From assembly GCA_900767595.1 (NCBI GenBank), contig CAAFZS010000021.1, positions 1-30,476 on the forward strand: a stretch of DNA of 30,476 bases, written 5' to 3'. The notes beneath the pieces are model-generated. The model saw nothing but the letters and a program-made list of their open reading frames with translations. It ran no database searches and was not told the origin of the DNA. The translations under genes and the position numbers were made by a program. This document shows positions 16,069-23,795 of this stretch, one piece after another. Numbering within the stretch: position 1 is the first letter of the stretch; each line of letters begins with the position of its first letter. The DNA comes from Bacteroidales bacterium (lineage in GTDB: Bacteria > Bacteroidota > Bacteroidia > Bacteroidales > Paludibacteraceae).

Positions 16069-17660
16069 TCTACGCTTTAGGCACTGACATACAAACACCC
16101 TTTGGAGACCTCAACGCGACTCTGCAAGCGGTTCGCTCCCAACGAACGGCCATAGAACGGCTGACCTCTATCCGCACACAAACCCTGGTGGAACCCGTTA
16201 TGGGTGCCTTGCTGCCGGACGAACCTCCTATGGAGGGTTACACCCTCTTTGAGAGTCTTTGTATCCGTTCGGCACGCAGAGCCATAGGCGATAAACAACA
16301 ACTGATCAATGACCGGTGCGTACTAGTCCTGTCTTCGACCAAAGGAGATATTTGGACACCGACGGCTACCACGGCTCGCCATATTGCGGAAGCTTTAGGG
16401 ATTAAAACAACCCCGATCGTAGTTTCGTTGGCGTGTACATCGGGCGTGGCTGCGCAGATAACGGCTTACCGTCTGTTGGAAACAAGGATATACGATACCG
16501 CCATCGTCATTGGAGCTGATGTGCTCATAGAGTTTGTAGTGAGCGGTTTCCAATGCGTGCACGCCGTAAGCTCCAACTTGTGCCGTCCGTTTGATAAGGA
16601 CCGCGATGGACTGAACTTAGGCGAAGCCGTGGGCACTATGGTTCTCTCTACCCATTGCGACGACGAGAAGGCTTGGCGCTTATTAGGAGGTGCCATTCAT
16701 AACGATGCCAATCATATCTCCGGTCCTAGTAGAACAGCCGAGGGCTCCCTCAGGTGCTTGGAAGACTGTCTTGCTCTATGCCGCCAAAACAATGTCATAG
16801 ACGACCTAACTTGTATTAGCGTTCATGGTACTGCCACTAATTATAACGACGAGATGGAAGCCATTGCCATCCACCGAGCTAATTTAGACGATCTCCCCGT
16901 CTCTGCTTTGAAGGGTTATTGGGGACATACCATGGGTGCTGCGGGCATAGTGGAAACCATCTTTACGATGGCTACCTTGGAACAAGGATGGATACCCACC
17001 GTCAAAGGGTTTGAACAACAAGGTACGACTTATGCTATCAACGTAAGTAATCAAGAACGCGCAACCCATAAGTCCACCTTCATCAAACTCCTAAGCGGAT
17101 TCGGTGGCGTCAATGCCGCTTTGGTGTGGACACAATCTGCAATTCATCATTCATCAATTCATCATTCATCAATTCATCATTCATCAATATATAAGCTTCC
17201 TCCCGAAGACCAATTGACCTCTGTCTATAGACAATACATCAACGATTGGCCCAAATACTTCAAGATGGATAGCCTGAGTAAGATGGGTTTTGTCGGCGTC
17301 GAGATGGCGTTGCAACAATACGGACAGACCATCGATAGCGAAAGAACCTGTGTTATCATAGCCAACCGCATCTCTTCAACGAAAGATAATCGCGAGTTTG
17401 CGGCAACCATCGAAGACCATAATCAGTACTTCCCGTCTCCGGCCTTGTTTGTATATACCGTACCGAACGTAGTCACCGGCGAGATAGCCATTCGACATCA
17501 CCTCTATGGCGAGACATCCTTCTATGTGCTCGACAAACAAGAAGACTTGGAGCCTATCATCCAATCTACCGCCCAAACTACCAACGCTAACCTCTTGATT
17601 GTAGGCTGGCTCGAGGAGGGCGAAGCCAATATCCGAATCATCACTAAAACGAACGACTAA
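16065..17660 (+). CDS. Ketosynthase with C-terminal ketosynthase-like half-domain (KS1)
   Basis: 531 aa. Residues 1-357 are a complete ketosynthase with Cys124 (SLACTSGVAAQ), His254 (SVHGTATNY) and His288 (KGYWGHTMGAAG). It should condense malonyl-ACP with an acyl chain. Residues about 359-374 are a SIHHS repeat linker encoded by the 15-bp repeat. Residues 377-531 look like a partial, non-catalytic ketosynthase domain (FPSPALFVYTVPNVVTGEIAIRHH). Similar small ketosynthase-like proteins occur as separate genes or domains in pigment clusters. Its ATG overlaps the acyltransferase TGA, and its end (TKTND) and stop are encoded by the heptamer-type sequence before the next ACP. Part of a three-ketosynthase set with 17919 and 20373. 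Confidence 0.87.
   Translation: MIYALGTDIQTPFGDLNATLQAVRSQRTAIERLTSIRTQTLVEPVMGALLPDEPPMEGYTLFESLCIRSARRAIGDKQQLINDRCVLVLSSTKGDIWTPTATTARHIAEALGIKTTPIVVSLACTSGVAAQITAYRLLETRIYDTAIVIGADVLIEFVVSGFQCVHAVSSNLCRPFDKDRDGLNLGEAVGTMVLSTHCDDEKAWRLLGGAIHNDANHISGPSRTAEGSLRCLEDCLALCRQNNVIDDLTCISVHGTATNYNDEMEAIAIHRANLDDLPVSALKGYWGHTMGAAGIVETIFTMATLEQGWIPTVKGFEQQGTTYAINVSNQERATHKSTFIKLLSGFGGVNAALVWTQSAIHHSSIHHSSIHHSSIYKLPPEDQLTSVYRQYINDWPKYFKMDSLSKMGFVGVEMALQQYGQTIDSERTCVIIANRISSTKDNREFAATIEDHNQYFPSPALFVYTVPNVVTGEIAIRHHLYGETSFYVLDKQEDLEPIIQSTAQTTNANLLIVGWLEEGEANIRIITKTND
17141..17185 (+). repeat. 15-bp tandem repeat, three perfect copies, inside KS1
   Basis: AATTCATCATTCATC three times; each unit is two ATTCATC heptamers plus one A. 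It encodes SIHHS repeats joining the ketosynthase to its C-terminal half-domain. The period keeps the frame, so copy number can change linker length without breaking the gene. Confidence 0.95.
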
Positions 17661-17661
17661 T

Positions 17662-17919
17662 ATGAACGAATTAAAACAACAACTCAAAGAGCAAATCATT
17701 GATGCTCTTAACTTAGAAGAAATCACTCCTGCCGACATCGACAATGCCGCTCCTCTGTTCGGGGAAGGCTTGGGGCTGGATTCCATTGATGCCTTAGAAC
17801 TGGTCATGATGTTAGACAAAAACTATGGCATTAAGTTCGCTGATAAACAAACGTCCAAACAGGCTTTCACCAGTGTGGACAGTTTGGCAGAATACGTTTC
17901 CGCTCATCGCACTAAATAA
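17662..17919 (+). CDS. Acyl carrier protein (second of two)
   Basis: 85 aa with Ser41 in LGLDSIDALELVMML as the phosphopantetheine site. It begins MNELKQQLKEQII and ends AEYVSAHRTK. The GLGLDSIDALEL block is typical of ACPs in aryl polyene, flexirubin and xanthomonadin clusters. It sits between KS1 and KS2 and its TAA overlaps the KS2 ATG by one base, so it is probably the carrier for chain extension. Confidence 0.93.
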   Translation: MNELKQQLKEQIIDALNLEEITPADIDNAAPLFGEGLGLDSIDALELVMMLDKNYGIKFADKQTSKQAFTSVDSLAEYVSAHRTK

Positions 17920-19592
17920 TGGTCATCGCTATCACCGGCATAGGGATTGTTTCTGCTTTAGGGATTGGTCAAAGCGCTAATCGCAAAGAGTTCTTGGAGG
18001 GGCACTCACACCTTTCTAAACCTCACTATCTGCCCACCCTTCATTCTCAATGGCCTATCGGTGAGGTACCTGCTACCAATGCCGAACTGGAAGCTCTGCT
18101 TCCCGTCGATAGACGACAATCCTTTACGTCTCTTTCTCTCAGCCGAAACGTCCTTATCGGAGCTGTGGCACTGCAAGAGGCCTTAGCCGATGCCGCCATC
18201 AACGATCCTTCTTCCCTTACCCTTATCAATGGTACTACCGTAGGAGGAATGGATACCACAGAGACCCTTTATCCTCTATGGCGCGAAGGCGAATATACTA
18301 CCCTTCCCAATATCTGTGTCCATAGAGCATTTGAGAACACCGCCATCTTAGCAGGATTATGCGGCATAAACCGCCACCAAACCGTTTCTACGGCTTGCTC
18401 CTCTGCCCTTAATGCTATCATCACCGGAGCGATGATGCTTCGCGCAGGCGACTGTCAACAAGTCGTTGTGGGGGGCGTTGACTCTATGACCCGTGTTCAC
18501 CTAAACGGATTTGGCAGCTTGGGTATCCTCTCCCAACAGATATGCAAACCCTTTGCACCCGATCGCGACGGAATAAACTTAGGCGAAGGGGCTGCTTACT
18601 TAGTGATAGAAGATGCGGACCTCGCTCACCAACGGGGAGCAAAAATCTATGGCTACATAGGCGGTTATAGCAACGATTGCGATGCTTATCATCAGACAGC
18701 CTCGTCTCCGGAAGGCGAGGGCGCTTATCAGGCGATGTGCCACGCATTGGCAATGGCGGGCGTGGATAGGCAGCAGATTGCTTATGTCAATGCTCACGGA
18801 ACGGCAACCCCCAATAACGATGCTAGCGAATGGCGTGCCTTTGAACGCGTCTTCGGGGATAAGATGCCCGTGATTGAATCCACTAAACCCCTGACAGGAC
18901 ACACCACCTCCGCCAGCGGAAGTATTGAGGTCTATTTCTCTTTATTACGCATGGCAGAGAAAAACTACGATTATGCGATGAGTAATGCCTTCGGCTTTGG
19001 AGGAAACGACTCCTCCATCTTACTCTCTACGCAACCCGTCTCTTTGCCCCTCATAAGCGAGGTCGCTATCAAAGAGACGGAGACACAAACCGCCGGAGAT
19101 GTAGAAGGACTAATAGACGACAAACCATTTGTCTCACCCATGAACGCCCGTCGGATGACGAAGATGGTAAGGCAGTTAGTGGCGGTAGCAACCAAAGCCC
19201 TACGTGCCGCTGACATAGAAACACCGGATGCTATCGTGTTAGGAACACAATGGGGATCGATGGTGCCGTCCGTGGCCATCTTAGAGCAGATGTTAGACGA
19301 ACACGAGCAATCCATGTCTCCCTCTTTATTCATGAATGCAGCCAATAACACCATGGCAGGAACGGTCGCCCGACTCTTCCATTGCCAAGGATATAACATA
19401 ACCGTCATGGGGAACGAAGACAGCTTCGCTCGCGCTCAAGAACATGCCCGCCTGCTGCTGCGCCAAGGACAATATAAGTCCGTGCTGGTGTGCTCATTTG
19501 ATGAGAAAGCAGACGGCTGGCAAAACCTTTTAGAAAAAGCCGGATGTCCCGCTTCGGACATCGTTAATGCACAAATACTATGTATAGACTGA
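17919..19592 (+). CDS. Ketosynthase with C-terminal ketosynthase-like half-domain (KS2)
   Basis: 557 aa. Residues 1-375 are a complete ketosynthase: Cys160 (VSTACSSALNA), His293 (NAHGTATPNND), His328 (STKPLTGHTTSASG) and the FGFGGNDSS end. Residues about 395-557 resemble the N-terminal half of a ketosynthase of the PF13723 (Ketoacyl-synt_2) kind: SPSLFMNAANNTMAGTVA, then a region with GQYKSVLVCSFDEK. No Cys is in the nucleophile position there. This parallels KS1. A catalytic ketosynthase with a built-in chain-length-factor-like half is a plausible reading, but it is inferred. The gene overlaps the transporter gene by 13 bp. Confidence 0.87.
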   Translation: MVIAITGIGIVSALGIGQSANRKEFLEGHSHLSKPHYLPTLHSQWPIGEVPATNAELEALLPVDRRQSFTSLSLSRNVLIGAVALQEALADAAINDPSSLTLINGTTVGGMDTTETLYPLWREGEYTTLPNICVHRAFENTAILAGLCGINRHQTVSTACSSALNAIITGAMMLRAGDCQQVVVGGVDSMTRVHLNGFGSLGILSQQICKPFAPDRDGINLGEGAAYLVIEDADLAHQRGAKIYGYIGGYSNDCDAYHQTASSPEGEGAYQAMCHALAMAGVDRQQIAYVNAHGTATPNNDASEWRAFERVFGDKMPVIESTKPLTGHTTSASGSIEVYFSLLRMAEKNYDYAMSNAFGFGGNDSSILLSTQPVSLPLISEVAIKETETQTAGDVEGLIDDKPFVSPMNARRMTKMVRQLVAVATKALRAADIETPDAIVLGTQWGSMVPSVAILEQMLDEHEQSMSPSLFMNAANNTMAGTVARLFHCQGYNITVMGNEDSFARAQEHARLLLRQGQYKSVLVCSFDEKADGWQNLLEKAGCPASDIVNAQILCID

Positions 19593-19939
19593 TTCTTCTT
19601 TCCGTAATACAATCCGCACTGCTCTGCGGGGGACAGGTCCTGCTTAAGTTAGCGGTTCAACTCTTTGACCGCAGTCAAGGATGGAAATATTTTGTTGTTC
19701 ACGGAATACTGACCAACTGGTACCTGATGGGCTGCGGAGTATTGATGACCTCTGCCGCTTTGCTATGGATGTATATCCTCAAACATTTTGAGTTCTCGGT
19801 GGCTTATCCGCTTTCGTCCATGGCCTTCGGCTTTGGTGCATTGGCAGGACTGTTGGTCTTCCACGAGAGTGTTAGTTGGCAACAATGGTTAGGTATATTA
19901 ATTATTATCATCGGATGTTTCGTCGTAGCCAAATATTGA
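19580..19939 (+). CDS. Small DMT-type (EamA/SMR-like) membrane protein
   Basis: 119 aa with four transmembrane helices, at about residues 4-26, 36-56, 62-80 and 98-117. The pattern LLKLAVQ...FEFSVAYPLSSMAFGFGALAG and an end of LGILIIIIGCFVV resemble ArnE/ArnF and SMR-like half-size transporters. ArnE/F-type proteins move undecaprenyl-linked aminosugars across the inner membrane, so a lipid-linked intermediate of this pathway is a possible substrate. It overlaps KS2 by 13 bp and the LolA-like gene by 25 bp. Confidence 0.82.
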   Translation: MYRLILLSVIQSALLCGGQVLLKLAVQLFDRSQGWKYFVVHGILTNWYLMGCGVLMTSAALLWMYILKHFEFSVAYPLSSMAFGFGALAGLLVFHESVSWQQWLGILIIIIGCFVVAKY

Positions 19940-20364
19940 TTATCATCAGTTTGTTCACACTGTCTTTGTCTGCGCAACAACGCATAGAGGCAGACTTTGT
20001 ACAAACACGCACCTTGGCGGCTTTAGCCGAACCTATGGTGCAGAAAGGACATTTCCTTTACCTCTATCCCGATAGCGTCAATTGGACTTATGAGGGCAAC
20101 AATATAGTACAAATGCCACAACAGATGGCCTCGCTCATCAACCTCACCGCGCGTGGGGATACGTCCGCGCTGCGAACGATGTTCCGGGTGCAGCAAGAGG
20201 GACAGACATTAACCCTCTATCCTATCAAGAAACAACTGAGTCGTCTCTTCACATCCATGCAAATACGGATAGGTAACCAGGGCGCAGCCGAACAGGTCGT
20301 TATGCTGGAACCTACAGGGGACAAGACATTAATCGATTTTAATCACATCAAAGTAATTTATTGA
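19915..20364 (+). CDS. LolA-like periplasmic lipid carrier
   Basis: 149 aa. The ATG at 19915 gives a clear signal peptide (MFRRSQILIIISLFTLSLSA); starting further upstream would bury it. The mature part has the LolA-like pattern QRIEADFVQTRTLAALAEPMVQKGHFLYLYPDSVNWTYEG, that is, the FxQxR and G.f.f..pd..rW.Y. motifs. It is shorter than LolA itself (about 180 mature residues). LolA-like proteins occur regularly in aryl polyene clusters, where they probably carry the lipid-like product across the periplasm together with the MMPL exporter. Confidence 0.85.
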   Translation: MFRRSQILIIISLFTLSLSAQQRIEADFVQTRTLAALAEPMVQKGHFLYLYPDSVNWTYEGNNIVQMPQQMASLINLTARGDTSALRTMFRVQQEGQTLTLYPIKKQLSRLFTSMQIRIGNQGAAEQVVMLEPTGDKTLIDFNHIKVIY

Positions 20365-20372
20365 ATCAACAT

Positions 20373-21590
20373 ATGAAAAGAGTAGTTATTACCGGAATGG
20401 GCATTTATTCCTGCTTGGGAACCAACGTAGAGCAGGTGCGTCAATCCCTCTATGAAGGGCGGTCGGGTATTGTGGCCGATGCTTCCCGTAAAGAAATGGG
20501 TTTCCGCAGTACATTAACCGCCAAAGTACCCGTTCCTGATCTTAAGGCGGTACTGAACCGCCACCAGCGTTCGTTCTTGCCCGAAGAGGGGCAATATGCT
20601 TATTGTGCCACCTTAGATGCCCTCCGCGATGCGGGGATAGATGAGGATTATCTACTGCATAATACGGTCGGTATCCTCTATGGCAATGACTCGTCCGCAG
20701 AAGCGGTGATGAAGGGTGTGGATCGTATCCGTATGATGAAGGATACCACGATGTGCGGTGCCTCCGCTATCTTCCAATCCATGAACTCCACCATTACTAT
20801 GAACCTCGGTTGCCTCTTCCATCTGACGGGTATTAACCTCACTATGTCGGCTGCTTGCGCCAGCGGCAGTCACGCCATCGGTTTAGGTACCATCCTCATT
20901 CGCGATGGACTACAAGAGATGATCATCTGCGGCGGTGCCCAAGAGGCTAATCCTATCGGAGCAGCGGCTTTTGACGGTATATCCGCATTCAGTATGCGGG
21001 AAGATGAACCCACTAAAGCCTCCCGCCCCTTCGACCGGGATAGAGACGGACTCGTTCCCTCAGGAGGTGCCGCCACCCTTATCTTAGAGGAATATGAACA
21101 CGCCATTAAACGTGGCGCCCGTATCTTAGGTGAGGTCCTCGGCTACGGCTTCTCCGGAAATGGAGACCATATAGCTAACCCGAATGTGGCAGGGCCTATC
21201 AACTCGTTGCAGATGAGTCTGCGCGATGCAGGATTGAAAGCCGAGGATATCCAGTATATCAATGCTCACGCTACCTCCACTCAGGTGGGAGATAGCAGCG
21301 AAGCGCAGGCTATCTTCCGCGTGTTTGGCGAGAAAACAGTTCCCGTAACCTCTACCAAGTCCATGACAGGACACGAGATGTGGGCGGCCGGTGCAACCGA
21401 AACCGTGTATTCGCTCCTCATGATGCATAACGATTTTATTGCACCGAACATCAACTTCGAGAACCCCGACGAGGATAGCCAACACCTCTGGATACCCGCA
21501 ACTAGACTAGACAAACATTTTGATATCTTCCTTAATAACTCCTTCGGTTTTGGCGGAACAAACTCTAGTCTAATCATTAAAAAGATATAA
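20373..21590 (+). CDS. Ketosynthase, FabF type (KS3)
   Basis: 405 aa from the ATG at 20373, which gives the canonical MKRVVITGMGIYSCLG; a TTG at 20361 in frame is less likely. The complete catalytic triad is present: Cys162 (SAACASGSHAIG), His299 (NAHATSTQVGD) and His334 (KSMTGHEMWAAGA), with the gatekeeper-like end NNSFGFGGTNSS. Of the three it is closest to housekeeping FabF and has no C-terminal extension. It may form the main elongating enzyme, with KS1 or KS2 as partners or as starter-specific enzymes. It is 8 bp after the LolA-like gene and is followed by a short heptamer repeat and the dehydratase pair. Confidence 0.9.
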   Translation: MKRVVITGMGIYSCLGTNVEQVRQSLYEGRSGIVADASRKEMGFRSTLTAKVPVPDLKAVLNRHQRSFLPEEGQYAYCATLDALRDAGIDEDYLLHNTVGILYGNDSSAEAVMKGVDRIRMMKDTTMCGASAIFQSMNSTITMNLGCLFHLTGINLTMSAACASGSHAIGLGTILIRDGLQEMIICGGAQEANPIGAAAFDGISAFSMREDEPTKASRPFDRDRDGLVPSGGAATLILEEYEHAIKRGARILGEVLGYGFSGNGDHIANPNVAGPINSLQMSLRDAGLKAEDIQYINAHATSTQVGDSSEAQAIFRVFGEKTVPVTSTKSMTGHEMWAAGATETVYSLLMMHNDFIAPNINFENPDEDSQHLWIPATRLDKHFDIFLNNSFGFGGTNSSLIIKKI

Positions 21591-21600
21591 TCGTGCACCG

Positions 21601-21621
21601 TGAACTGTGAACTATGAACTA
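21601..21621 (+). repeat. Heptamer repeat overlapping the dehydratase start
   Basis: TGAACTG, TGAACTA and TGAACTA in a row. The last copy contains part of the start codon region (ATG at 21614) and encodes the residues MNY, so here the repeat sets the N-terminus of the next protein. Confidence 0.85.
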
Positions 21622-22039
21622 TACATCTGAACAAGTATTGTCCTTGCTTCCGCAACGCGCTCCTATCGTCATGGTCGATGGGGCCCGACAGGACGAAGAC
21701 CACTCTTTCGCCCGACTCACTATCGCTCCCGATAATTGGTTCGTGGATGGCACCACATTCTTGGAAGCCGGTGTCATTGAGCACCAAGCCCAATCGGTAG
21801 CGGTTTGTCTGGGAATGAGAGCCTGCCAATGCCAACCCTCACGTAATCCGCATCAAATTGGGTTCATTGCTGAAGTAAAGAACCTGCACATCACCCGTTT
21901 GCCTAAGGTAGGGGAGACCCTGCAAACCTCCGTTTCCTTCAAGACCGAAGTGGAGGGAGTCCTTCTTATGTCTGCTCAAACAGAGTGCGAAAAAGAAATA
22001 ATTGCCTGTTCAGAACTTAAAATTTTTCTTCCTGCATGA
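21614..22039 (+). CDS. Hotdog-fold dehydratase-like subunit (catalytic His missing)
   Basis: 141 aa, single hotdog domain of the 3-hydroxyacyl-ACP dehydratase type. The motif LLPQRAPIVMVD starts the fold, and FLEAGVIEHQAQS is the central helix. Lined up with FabZ by Glu56, the GHFP motif becomes NWFV, so Trp42 stands where the catalytic His should be. It is therefore probably inactive alone and works as a heteromer with the next gene, as described for the ApeI/ApeP dehydratase pair of aryl polyene systems. It overlaps the next gene by 4 bp (ATGA), which fits a 1:1 subunit ratio. Confidence 0.82.
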   Translation: MNYTSEQVLSLLPQRAPIVMVDGARQDEDHSFARLTIAPDNWFVDGTTFLEAGVIEHQAQSVAVCLGMRACQCQPSRNPHQIGFIAEVKNLHITRLPKVGETLQTSVSFKTEVEGVLLMSAQTECEKEIIACSELKIFLPA

Positions 22040-22401
22040 CGAATTACTATACCATAGAATCCTCCTCTATCGTGCCTTCGGCACCCTCCGCTCCCAATAG
22101 CGGCGAAGCACACTTCGTGCTACGACTGGATCCGACATGCCCTGTATATAAAGGCCATTTTCCGACCCATCCGATTGCTCCGGGAGCCTGCTCTTTGGAG
22201 ATGATCAGACAATGTGCCTCAATCGCCCTCAAAGAGGAGGTACGATTCCTTAATATCAAACAATGCAAATACCTCTTGCCCCTGGAGCCTAACATCCATA
22301 CCCGACTGGACCTAACGCTGACGTGGAACACCGAAACCCTCTCAGCCATCATGATGTGGCAAGAACAAATAGCTATTAAACTCAAAGTCAGCCGCGCGTG
22401 A
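22036..22401 (+). CDS. Hotdog-fold 3-hydroxyacyl-ACP dehydratase (FabZ-like)
   Basis: 121 aa. It has the FabA/FabZ active-site helix YKGHFPTHPIAPGACSLEMIRQ with His41 and Glu55 spaced by 14, as needed for catalysis. Dehydrates 3-hydroxyacyl-ACP to trans-2-enoyl-ACP, the step that makes the conjugated double bonds. The first 25 residues (IESSSIVPSAPSAPNSG) are Ser/Pro-rich and not part of the usual fold. Coupled by 4-bp overlaps to the inactive partner upstream and to the oxidoreductase downstream. Confidence 0.86.
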   Translation: MTNYYTIESSSIVPSAPSAPNSGEAHFVLRLDPTCPVYKGHFPTHPIAPGACSLEMIRQCASIALKEEVRFLNIKQCKYLLPLEPNIHTRLDLTLTWNTETLSAIMMWQEQIAIKLKVSRA

Positions 22402-23795
22402 AAAAGGTCGTTGTTATCGGAGCCGGGTGGAGCGGTTTGATCGTTGCCAATCTGTTAGCCAAGAGAGGACACACTGTCACTCTCCTCGAACAGGCAGGCC
22501 ATGTAGGCGGCTGCCTGCGCTCCTTCAGCCTCAACGACACCCAATATGAGACCGGCTTCCATTTTGTTAGCGGACTCGTCCGTTTCACACCGGTCTATCG
22601 GCTGTTTAGACGACTCAAACTTACTTCCCTTCCTTGGCAGGAACAAAAAGAACTGGAGGTGCACATCGGCTCATCAACCTATCATCTGCCTTGCTCGTTG
22701 CGCCGCTGCGAACGCTATCTGAAAAAACACTTCCCGAACCAGAAACCGAACCTAACGACCTATTTCAACACCTTAGACACCGTCGCCCATTGCTCTTTGC
22801 AACAGACCATTCCCTATTGGGAACGCAATGCGTGGGACTGGCTAAGCGAAACGATTACCGACCCGGAACTAAGACAAGTGCTCTCTTCTATGTCCCTTAT
22901 CATCGACTTGCGTAAGCAGAGCCTTCCTCTTTTCTCCTATGCCGAGATTATGTGGGGCATACTCTCCTCCACCAAACGACTGAAAGGCGGAGGACAGACG
23001 CTCATCCAACGCCTCCTAACAAACATCGAGAAAGCCGGCGTGCGTGTCCTGTGTTATGCACAAGTAATCCGCATTGAGGAAAACGAAACGGGAGTGAGCG
23101 GTGTACAACTCAGCGACGGACAGATCCTGCCCGCCGATGTGGTCGTGTCTTCCTTACACCCCCATATAACGATGGACCTTCTAAGCGAACATACACATAT
23201 GCGGAAGATTTTCGTCCGCCGCATAACGAACATGGATTCCACTCCGGGGTGTTTTACGGTGAATATCCAATTAACGAAAGACGCTTTCCCTCTTCCTACA
23301 CACCCTATCTACATTCATGACGAGGGCGACTTATGGGACGAGGTTACGAATAACCGGCACCTTATGCTCTACACCTACCCCGAACAAAACGCACTGGATA
23401 TATTAATGCCGATGGCTTGGGAACAAGTGGAACAGTGGAAGGATGCTCCCCATAAACATAGAGGAGCCGATTATGAGGCTTTCAAACAGCAGACCGCGGC
23501 ACATTGTATCGCTTTAGCCGAAAAAGTCTTACCCCATCTAAGCGAACATATACTAATGATGAATTGCTCCACACCCCTCACGTGGCAATATTATACGCAT
23601 ACGTACCATGGCTCTGCTTACGGGACCTATAAGGATTGCCGGTCGGTGGAAACAACCCTGCTAACCCCCAAGACACCCCTTCCCGGGTTATATCTTACCG
23701 GTCAGTCCTTGGTTCAGCACGGCTTGGTGGGAACAGCTATATCGGCTTACTTTACAGCAAGTATGATTGACTCTAAACTGGAAATGAAATTATGA
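22398..23795 (+). CDS. FAD-dependent oxidoreductase, phytoene desaturase (CrtI)-like
   Basis: 465 aa with a dinucleotide-binding N-terminus KVVVIGAGWSGLIVANLLAKRGHTVTLLEQ. The C-terminal FAD motif is GLYLTGQSLVQHGLVGTAISAYF, as in CrtI and related desaturases or isomerases. It starts at GTG 22398, overlapping the upstream TGA. Carotenoid genes (crtB, crtY) are absent, so the substrate is more likely the cluster's own acyl or polyene chain, for example oxidation of a saturated bond or isomerisation of double bonds. No membrane segments are seen. The specific reaction cannot be read from the sequence. Confidence 0.82.
   Translation: MKKVVVIGAGWSGLIVANLLAKRGHTVTLLEQAGHVGGCLRSFSLNDTQYETGFHFVSGLVRFTPVYRLFRRLKLTSLPWQEQKELEVHIGSSTYHLPCSLRRCERYLKKHFPNQKPNLTTYFNTLDTVAHCSLQQTIPYWERNAWDWLSETITDPELRQVLSSMSLIIDLRKQSLPLFSYAEIMWGILSSTKRLKGGGQTLIQRLLTNIEKAGVRVLCYAQVIRIEENETGVSGVQLSDGQILPADVVVSSLHPHITMDLLSEHTHMRKIFVRRITNMDSTPGCFTVNIQLTKDAFPLPTHPIYIHDEGDLWDEVTNNRHLMLYTYPEQNALDILMPMAWEQVEQWKDAPHKHRGADYEAFKQQTAAHCIALAEKVLPHLSEHILMMNCSTPLTWQYYTHTYHGSAYGTYKDCRSVETTLLTPKTPLPGLYLTGQSLVQHGLVGTAISAYFTASMIDSKLEMKL

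Noticed and set aside
17141..17185. Possible CRISPR-like repeat
   Set aside because: The copies are directly adjacent without spacers and encode protein in frame. The same holds for 10411, 26770 and 29342.
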